A DNA stretch of 64,000 nucleotides, taken from NCBI GenBank assembly GCA_014843695.1, contig CM026400.1, positions 36,564,234 through 36,628,233 of the forward strand. Direction: 5' to 3'. Below, in pieces: positions 56,653 to 64,000 of the stretch. This DNA is from Archivesica marissinica (taxonomy: Eukaryota > Mollusca > Bivalvia > Venerida > Vesicomyidae). The translations under genes and the position numbers were made by a program. How positions within the stretch are numbered: the first letter of the stretch is position 1; the number at the start of each line of letters is the position of its first letter. Below the pieces are notes generated by a model. The model saw nothing but the letters and a program-made list of their open reading frames with translations. It made no database searches and was not told where the DNA came from.

Positions 56653-56790
56653 GTGTCCCAGTGGCCAACGAAAAACGACACGCCTCAGAGATTGCGACTC
56701 TATCGTTGGACATCCTTGAACAGATCAGCCGTGTGGAGGTCCGGCATATACCCGATAGCAACGTCCGCCTTCGTATCGGTTGCCATAGCG
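56653..56790 (+). CDS. NIT-domain guanylate cyclase, exon 6
   Basis: Two bases complete Gly, then 45 codons plus one base: VPVANEKRHASEIATLSLDI LEQISR (cited in two parts) ... VRLRIGCHSG. VSG-x-P-x-x-N-x-x-RHA-x-EIA and LRIG-x-HSG are signature stretches of animal guanylate cyclase domains. The donor is CATAGCG|GTTGGT, weaker than the others in the gene but required for phase, since the next exon starts |GTCCTGTG to give HSGPV. The overlapping 78-codon open frame in another frame is a shadow. Confidence 0.9.
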
Positions 56791-57222
56791 GTTGGTGTCA
56801 TTGATATCGTGAACGTTTTTATCAAGGATTCCGTATACTGTTATAGTTATACTTATGCAACACAAGAATAGTTCCTTGCGAACAATATGATTGTCTTAGT
56901 TATCCATGGCATATGAGAACTAACAAAAACCCAGTTCTTATGGTTTAACTGCAGAAATTCACAAAATAATTTGTAGAAACATAAAGCAATATTAAATTGA
57001 ACATATTAACTATTCCTATGGAAATGGTTCACTAACACAGCTGCAGAAGCAAGGCATTATAATTCCTAAAAATAAGATGCAGATAGACAAACTTAAAAAT
57101 TCTCGCCCACTATGATTGTTAATTATACATTGTAAACTATAAACTAGTAACATAAACACTAGCGAACAGAACAAAACAAGTCACGACTATCAAACTGGTT
57201 TTGGGAGCTGAATACAAGAGTT
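56791..57222. other. Cyclase intron, no feature seen
   Basis: AT-rich intronic sequence up to the tail of the LINE. Confidence 0.4.
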
Positions 57223-59460
57223 TCAAGAGTTTATTTCGAAATACAATGGGCAATATGCCCATGAGTACACATTATATACACATTACATACTTTCAAACGT
57301 GAACATTGGCACTGCGTGCGTGTAAATATGTAATATAATTATATAGAGCAAATGTGCAAATGAAAACACGTGCAAATACAAAACGTTTACGATTGGCTGG
57401 CGTATAACGTATAATGAGATATGAACACTGGTCATAGAACAGGTTGTTTCTGACTTGAAATGATTTGTATATATACATAGCCAAATCTTTAATTATTATA
57501 ACATTTTTTGAGGTCATCAATTCAATAAATTTAGGAACATTTGGATTTCTCCAAAAGTATTTCTTAATATGTATTTTTCTTAAATCGGTATATAGCTGAC
57601 ATTCTAAAACAAAGTGAAATTCATCTTCTAAAGTTAAACAATATCTACATTTTCTTTCTTCATATCGTGTTGCTAAGGGTCTATGCCATCGACCAGTTTC
57701 TACTTCAAGTCTATGAGATGATACTCTGAAGCGTAACAATGCTATTCTAAATTTAGCAATATTTACACCGTTCATATATGTCTGAAACTTGAAGTCTGCA
57801 TATAAAACATAAGTTCTAGCCCTTGTGGAGTTACTCAATTCTGAAAACCAATTTTGCATAAAAATATCATTTAGTCTTTGTTTTGCTACACTTTTTTGAA
57901 CACATTCTTATTTCCGACTCCTTGGTTTAACCATACATCATTAAATCCTAATGCTTGTAATAACTTTCTAATACCTGAAGCCCAATTACTATAATCTGGT
58001 CTAATTTCTATTTCACTATACAACATATCATATACAATTTTAACATACTTAACACTACCTAATTGAACAATTTTTAACCAGTATTTTAAAACATTTAGAG
58101 CTCTTCTATTTCTTAAGGTTGTTCTACCTAGTTCTCCATAAATAAAATTGTTTTGGGTTTGATGTCTAACCCCTAATAAATTCTTACAAAACTTCAAATG
58201 GACTGTTTCTATTTTTTACGTTCACTTAACCCCCAAACCTCTGAACCATAATTAAGAATAGGTAAAATTAATTTATCAAAACGATTTAATTTGTGTTTAA
58301 CAGTAATACCAGGATATTTTACTAGTTCAGACTGAAGTCTATATAGTGCTTTAGAAGCCTGTCCAGATTAAGTGTCAAACAATGTATTAAAAGAGCCACC
58401 CGTAGTAAAAAGAATACCCAGGTATGTAAATTTATTAACTATATTAATAATTTCGCCCTTATATAAGAAATTAACATTTCTTCTAATTCTCCCACCCTTT
58501 TTAAAAATCATTACTTTAGTTTTAATCGTATTCACAGTCAATTTCCATTTATCACACTATTTTTCTAATAAAAGTAAACCTTTCTGCAAACCCTCCTCTG
58601 TTTCTGACATAATTACAATATCATCTGCATATAGCAACAAGAATAATTTCAACATGCCTAAATCTAGTCCATTAAATCCATTTAACATAAAATACTCCTC
58701 TATATCATTAATATACATCGAAATCAAAAAAGGTGATAAAGATTCCCCTTGTAGTACCCCCAATAGACATTTTAATTCCTCACGTTTTTATACTTAACCC
58801 GCGAACGCACATTTTCATACATAGATTTAATAATATCCAACATCTTCCCACTAATTCCATACTTTATAAGCGTGTACCAAATCACATCCCTGGTTAGAAA
58901 ATCGAACGCTTTAGTATAATCAACAAAGGCCGCATATAATCTTTTATTATTATTTAACAAATGTGTTATAACCCCATGTAAAACAAATATATTATCTACA
59001 GTTCCCATATGTTGTCTAAAACCAGCTTGTGCTTCAATGTAAGCATAGTATTTTTCTGCCCATTTATTTAATCTCTCGTTTAAAACTTTTGAGAATAATT
59101 TACCAAATGTACTTAATAAAGTAATACCTCGATAATTACCAACATCATCAATATCACCTTTTTATGTAATGGCACTATAAAACCTTCAGTCCACTCAGAG
59201 GGGAAATATCGCATATCAAACAATTTATTAAACAGTAATACTACAAAATTATCACAACATGATCCATATTTAAAAAATTCATTTAACAAATAGTCTGACC
59301 CTGCTGACTTTCCAATGTTTAATTGTTTACATGCTTTTATAATTTCTTCAACATTAAAAGGTACATCTAATTCATACATGTTGGAGAACATAAGCTTAAT
59401 ATAGCACACCATACTATTTCTATCCAATCGTAATATATGCTTTTCAGCGATTTTGAAAAA
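57223..59460 (-). pseudogene. 5'-truncated, frameshifted non-LTR retrotransposon (LINE)
   Basis: Read on the minus strand, fragments appear in the order expected of a LINE polyprotein. An RT fingers piece is at 59427-59113 (IGKSAGSDYLLNEFFKYG, WTEGFIVPLHKK). A palm piece is at 59008-58772 (FVDYTKAFDFLTRDVIWYTL). The catalytic YADD lies at 58631-58620, preceded by GVLQGESLSPFL. Connection sequence is at 58197-57886, and a C-terminal Cys/His region at 57859-57293 (CRYCLTLEDEFHFVLECQLY). These pieces lie in changing frames (at least four shifts), so the copy is dead. It has no endonuclease and ends at a 3' tail with AATAAACTCTTGAAA near 57223. I would place it near the CR1/Jockey-type LINEs but cannot assign a clade. 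It is antisense to the host gene, inside the intron between cyclase exons 6 and 7. Confidence 0.88.
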
Positions 59461-59796
59461 AAGAGTTCGATAGCGTGGATCGTAATTGTACTTATAAAAT
59501 GTTAGATTATTATTTTAATTTTTGGAAATCAGTAGAGAACAAGACTAAGTTCAGTTAAAATAAGATAAAATGTTGTGCTTGTAATAGTGACTATGTATCT
59601 AATTTCGATATTATATAACATAGAGTAAGACAAGGATGCCCTCTTTCGCCGTATCTATTTATTATATTACAGTTATTGGGATATTGTTATTACTGAACTA
59701 AATTCGTATAAAATTAAGCAAGAAATAATAAACACAATCTTAATTTCCCCATGATGCATCTTTTCATACTGATGGAACAGGGGTATCATTCAGCAT
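59461..59796 (+). pseudogene. Degenerate RT fragment of a second LINE
   Basis: On the plus strand, 59618-59665 encodes RVRQGCPLSPYLFIILQ, the RT motif-3/4 region of a LINE different from the one at 57223-59460. Downstream, a damaged FADD-like region is suggested near 59745-59790, with shifts and stops. The upstream boundary is unclear. Confidence 0.6.
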
Positions 59797-62525
59797 AGCT
59801 GTATAATAGAAATACTAGATCGATAAAAACATATCCAGGAATGTGCGTCCCTTTCTGTTTGATAGAGGTACTAGATCGATAAAAACATATCCAGAAATGT
59901 GCGTCCCTATCTGTTTGATAGAGGTACTAGATCGATAAAAACATATCCAGAAATGTGCGTCCCTATCTGTTTGATAGAGGTACTAGATCGATAAAATCAT
60001 ATCCAGAAATGTGCGTCCCTATCTGTTTGATAGAGGTACTAGATCGATAAAAACATATCCAGGAATGTGCGTCCCTATCTGTTTGATAGAGGTACCAGAT
60101 CGATAAAAACATATCCAGGAATGTGAGTCCCTAACTGTTTGACAGAGGTACTAAATCGATATAAACATATCCAGAAATGTGCGTCCCTAACTGTTTGATA
60201 GAAATACTAGATCGATAAAAACATATCCAGGAATGTGCGTCCCTAACTGTTTGATAGAGGTACTAGATCGATAAAAATATATCCAGACATGTGTGTGCCT
60301 ATCTGTTTGATAGAAATACTAGAACGATAAAAACATATCCAGGAATGTGCGTCCATAACTGTTTGATAGAGATACTAGATCGATAAAAACATGTCCAGGA
60401 ATGTGCATCCCTAACTGTTTGATAGAAATACTAGATCGATAAAAACATATCCAGGAATGTGCGTCACTAACTGTTTGATAGAACTACTAGATCGATATAG
60501 ACATATCCAGGAATGTGCATCCCTATCTGTTTGATAGAGGTACTATATCAATAAAAACATATCCAGAAATGTGCGTCCCTATCTGTTTGATAGAGGTACT
60601 AGATCGATAAAAACATATCCAGGAATGTGCATCCCTAACTGTTTGATAGAGGTACTAGATCAATAAAAACATATCCAGAAATGTGCGTCCCTATCTGTTT
60701 GATAGAGGTACTAGATCGATAAAAACATATCCAGGAATGTGCGTCCCTATTGTTTGATAGTGGTACTAGATCTATAAAATCATATCCAGGAATGTGCGTC
60801 CTATTTGTTTGATAGTGGTACTAGATTGATAAAATCATATCCGGGAATGTGCGTCACTATCTGTTTGTAGAGGTACTAGATCGATAAAAACATATCCAGA
60901 AATGTCGTCCCTATCTGTTGATAGAGGTACTAGATCGATAAAACATATCCAGAAATGTGCCTCCTATCTGTTTGATAGAGGTACTAGATCGATAAAAACA
61001 TATCCAGAAATGTGCGTCCCTATCTGTTTGATAGAAATACTAGATCGATAAAAACATATCCAGGAATGTGCGTCCATAGCTGTTTGATAGAGATACTAGA
61101 TCGATAAAATCATATCCGGGAATGTGCGTCACTATCTGTTGATAGAGGTACTAGATCGATAAAAACATATCCAGAAATGTGCGTCCCTATCTGTTTGATA
61201 GAGGTACTAGATCGATAAAAACATATCCAGAAATGTGCCTCCCTATCTGTTTGATAGAGGTACTAGATCGATAAAAACATATCCAGAATTGTGCGTCCCT
61301 ATCTGTTTGATAGAGGTACTAGATCGATAAAATCATATCCAGAAATGTGCGTCCCTATCTGTTTGATAGAGGTACTAGATCGATAAAAACATATCCAGGA
61401 ATGTGCGTCCCTATCTGTTTGATAGAGGTACCAGATCGATAAAAACATATCCAGGAATGTGAGTCCCTAACTGTTTGACAGAGGTACTAAATCGATATAA
61501 ACATATCCAGAAATGTGCGTCCCTAACTGTTTGATAGAAATACTAGATCGATAAAAACATATCCAGGAATGTGCGTCACTAACTGTTTGATAGAACTACT
61601 AGATCGATATAGACATATCCAGGAATGTGCATCCCTATCTGTTTGATAGAGGTACTAGATCGATAAAAACATATCCAGAAATGTGCGTCCCTATCTGTTT
61701 GATAGAGGTACTAGATCAATAAAAACATATACAGAAATGTGCGTCCCTAACTGTTTTCTAGAAATACTAGATCGATAAAAACATATCCAGGAATGTGCGT
61801 CCCTATCTGTTTGATAGAAATAGTAGATCGATAAAAACTTATCCAGGAATGTGCGTCCGTAACTGTTTGATAGAGATACTAGATCGATAAAAACATATCC
61901 AGGAATGTGCGTCACTAACTGTTTGATAGATCTACTAGATCGATATAGACATATCCAGGAATGTGCGTCCCTATCTGTTTTCTAGAAATACTAGATCGAT
62001 ATAAACATATCCAGAAATGTGCGTCCCTAACTGTTTTCTAGAAATACTAGATCGATAAAAACATATCCAGGAATGTGCGTCCCTATCTGTTTGATAGAGG
62101 TACTAGATCGATATAAACATATCCAGAAATGTGCGTCCCTAACTGTTTGATAGAAATACAAGATCGATAAAAACATATCCAGGAATGTGCGTCCCTATCT
62201 GTTTGATAGAGGTACTAGATCGATAAAAACATATCCAGGAATGTGCGTCCCTTTCTGTTTGATAGAGGTACTATATCGATAAAAACATATCCAGAAATGT
62301 GCGTCCCTATCTGTTTGATAGAGGTACCATATCGATAAAAGCATATCCAGAAATATGCGTCACTATCTATTTGATAGAGGTTCCATATCGATAAAAACAT
62401 ATCCAGGAATTTGCGTCCCTATCTGTTTGATAGAGGTACCATATCGATAAAAACATATCCAGGAATGTGCGTCCTATCTGTTTGATAGAGGTACTAGATC
62501 GATAAAAACATATTCAGAAATGTAT
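59797..62525. repeat. 56-bp satellite, about 48 copies
   Basis: The unit is TGTTTGATAGAGGTACTAGA, TCGATAAAAACATATCCAGA, AATGTGCGTCCCTATC. It is more diverged than the 33-bp satellite (GAAATAC/GAGGTAC, CAGGAATG/CAGAAATG, CCATAAC/CCCTATC). Single-base losses cluster at 60740-60970. A block of about 280 bp with private variants (CAGATCG, GAGTCCC, GACAGAGG) at about 60050-60200 recurs at about 61400-61520, implying a higher-order duplication. Confidence 0.93.
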
Positions 62526-62597
62526 GTCGTATTTGCGTTCGTTTTCTCACTAGTTCGTGTCTGGTGGGAACATATAATGTTAAGCTATATTTGCCAG
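62526..62597. other. Intron end before cyclase exon 7
   Basis: Unique sequence with the acceptor TATATTTGCCAG. Confidence 0.5.
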
Positions 62598-62696
62598 GTC
62601 CTGTGGTTGCTGGAGTCATGGGTACAAAGATGCCTCAATATTATGTGGTTGGCGAGACCGTTAGCGTCACACACATGATTGAAACGACCGGAGAAC
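62598..62696 (+). CDS. NIT-domain guanylate cyclase, exon 7 (altered catalytic motif)
   Basis: Two bases complete Gly, then 32 codons plus one base: PVVAGVMGTKMPQYYVVGET then VSVTHMIETTGE, ending C|GTAAGT. PVVAGV-x-GTKMP-x-Y is diagnostic of the cyclase domain. The following segment normally reads YCLFGDTVNTASRMES in active guanylate cyclases. Here it is YYVVGETVSVTHMIET, so the transition-state Asn is Ser, the Arg is Met, and the guanine-specific Cys is Tyr. Splice sites are good and there is no stop, so this is divergence, not simple decay. The rest of the domain lies beyond the window or is missing. Confidence 0.9.
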
Positions 62697-63160
62697 GTAA
62701 GTATTTTATATTAGCATCTTCGAAAATATAATCCAGGAATGATGGAGTGCATGTGTGACTTTGGAGTTTAATCTGCTTAGGTCAAAGTGTGAATCTCCGG
62801 GTATTATTTTGCTTAAGAAGACCCCGGATGTCCCTCCGAGCAATAGTTCAGACACGGACGGCCACCCGGGAAGAAGTACCTTCCACAAACAAGCTGTATA
62901 GCTAAGATAAGTTAGAATAAAACTAACTAGCTTTCCTGTAGGAAACGCCAAAGCGTATAATGAAATATATTTGTTAATTGACCAGCTACTGCTTCCTGAA
63001 TACTCTCTTTCCTTATTCCTGGTTTCGTCTGTTTTCATCGTGGTTTCATTTGCAACATATATCAATTGTCATCCGTTTTCTCATCTTCTAATTATTAAAT
63101 TATTAAATCTCGACAGATATCCCACAGTATATCCAATGGATACCCAAATAAAGTTATCAA
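62697..63160. other. Intron or downstream sequence, no exon recognised
   Basis: Contains CACGGACGGCCACCCGGGAA at about 62855, weakly like the segment after the 63-bp array at 46138-46165. The next cyclase exon was not found. Confidence 0.35.
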
Positions 63161-63162
63161 TT

Positions 63163-63335
63163 AACCCTCTCCCTCATAGAAGCACATCTTGACGCCATTA
63201 CCAATACGACATACATTGACAATGTAGTAGCCAAACCAATGTTCATAAAGCCTCTCCCTCATAGAAGCACCTCTTGACGCCATTACCAATACGACATACA
63301 TTGACAATGTAGTAGCCAATCCAATGTTCATAATA
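63163..63335. repeat. Tandem duplication, about 78-bp unit, two copies
   Basis: CCTCTCCCTCATAGAAGCAC ... GACGCCATTACCAATACGAC ... AATGTAGTAGCCAA ... CCAATGTTCATAA occurs twice with few differences. Confidence 0.88.
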
Positions 63336-63680
63336 AAGGCCAGAATCTCTATGAAGTCCCAGTAATATCTATGGAGGTGGGATAGATATGGCGACTACTT
63401 ATCCACTGCATGATAGCTAAATGGCGGTCGTTTGTATGGAGATATACTAGTATATTAACATAAATCTCTATGAAGGAAAGGGTTAATTGACACGATTTTG
63501 ATAAAGCTATATTTATCATACAGTAACATTTTGTTAGGGAACAACAGTAAAAACAAAATATTCCAATTAAAAAGACGAATACATATTTCCAAGGGAGATA
63601 ATAGAAACATAAACATTGTCACTCATTGTGACCACTATTAATTACACTATGTAATGTTTGAACTACCGCGTGTGTGTGTG
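63336..63680. other. No feature seen
   Basis: Unique-looking AT-rich sequence ending in a short TG run. Confidence 0.4.
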
Positions 63681-63973
63681 TTTTACGTTTATTTATCGTC
63701 GCTACCGGTTGCCCATATGAGCGACGCCTCCTGAAGAGATTAATCATTTTAGATTTTTGGAGGATAGTACAATGATACAGACAGAGACCCGTTCCAGAGT
63801 CTCCTCTGGTTCTTTTACGTGCACGGTGTAAAGCACCGACACGTGACCTCGGTTTAACGTCCCATCTGAAATACTGTTAATTGTATTAGGGTCAGACGGG
63901 GGATCGAACCTGCGATCCCTGGATTACCAGTCCAGCGTGTTACCACTGGACTAGAGATTCGCCCGTCCGTCTG
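63681..63973 (-). mobile_element. SINE family A, minus, near full length
   Basis: Tail TTTTACGTTTATTTATCGTC (plus-strand view), hairpin at about 63698-63725, body as at 43829-44120 in reverse, head with CCAGTCCAGCGTGTTACCAC ending near the window edge. Confidence 0.88.
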
Positions 63974-64000
63974 CATGTTATTGTCGCTCAAAGCACCAAT

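Noticed and set aside
56635..56871. 78-codon ORF starting at 56635
   Set aside because: It is in the wrong frame; the guanylate cyclase exon lies in another frame of the same DNA.
57223..59460. Active LINE
   Set aside because: RT pieces are in shifting frames and the 5' part with endonuclease is absent.
62706..63065. 119-codon minus-strand ORF
   Set aside because: No domain or splice support; only a weak repeat-like similarity (CACGGACGGCCACCC) to 46138-46165.

Overview
This is a stretch of animal nuclear genome, most likely from a bivalve or other marine mollusc. The evidence is spliced exons with GT/AG borders and metazoan-type proteins, many tRNA-headed SINEs, CAGTC- and TTAA-ended MITEs that I recognise only in a general way from mollusc genomes, and satellite arrays filling well over half the window. 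The species call is inference. Nothing prokaryotic was seen.

Two genes can be supported. (1) ADI1, acireductone dioxygenase of the methionine salvage pathway, on the minus strand. Coding exon 1 is at 16961-17083, exon 2 at 14514-14621 and exon 3 at 5295-5474, giving 137 codons in a consistent phase-0 frame with the metal ligands intact. The C-terminal exon (about 40 residues) is not visible and probably lies left of position 1. (2) A NIT-domain (nitrate/nitrite-sensor-like) membrane guanylate cyclase on the plus strand. Seven consecutive exons (44243-44360, 45461-45814, 48495-48694, 49505-49691, 53150-53255, 56653-56790, 62598-62696) join in phase into about 400 residues: NIT sensor, one transmembrane helix, linker helix, cyclase domain. 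Both ends of this gene are outside what can be seen. Its last visible exon lacks the catalytic Asn and Arg of class III cyclases while both metal-binding Asp residues remain, so it looks like a pseudo-half-site or an obligate heterodimer partner.

Layout: 1-5.3 kb, presumed ADI1 intron 3 with MITEs, a fold-back element with GATATC-rich arms, minisatellites and a SINE. 5.3-17.1 kb, ADI1 exons and introns, with a 5.5 kb 33-bp satellite, a 28-bp array, nested MITEs, SINE pieces and palindromes. 17.2-42.75 kb, a satellite domain (74-bp, 83-bp and 38-bp families) broken by two 1000-N assembly gaps. 42.9-62.7 kb, the cyclase gene with SINEs, MITEs, a hAT-like element, a dead LINE and 71-, 26/41- and 56-bp arrays in its introns. 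62.7-64 kb, intron or downstream sequence ending in a SINE.

The strongest unifying observation is that several arrays are built from the sequence at or just inside a neighbouring splice donor: 34-bp at ADI1 exon 3, 28-bp at ADI1 exon 2, 71-bp at cyclase exon 4. Hundreds of potential splice sites therefore sit in gene orientation beside the real ones. The longest open reading frames in the window (1529 and 1242 codons) come only from a 33-bp satellite whose period is divisible by three and are not genes.
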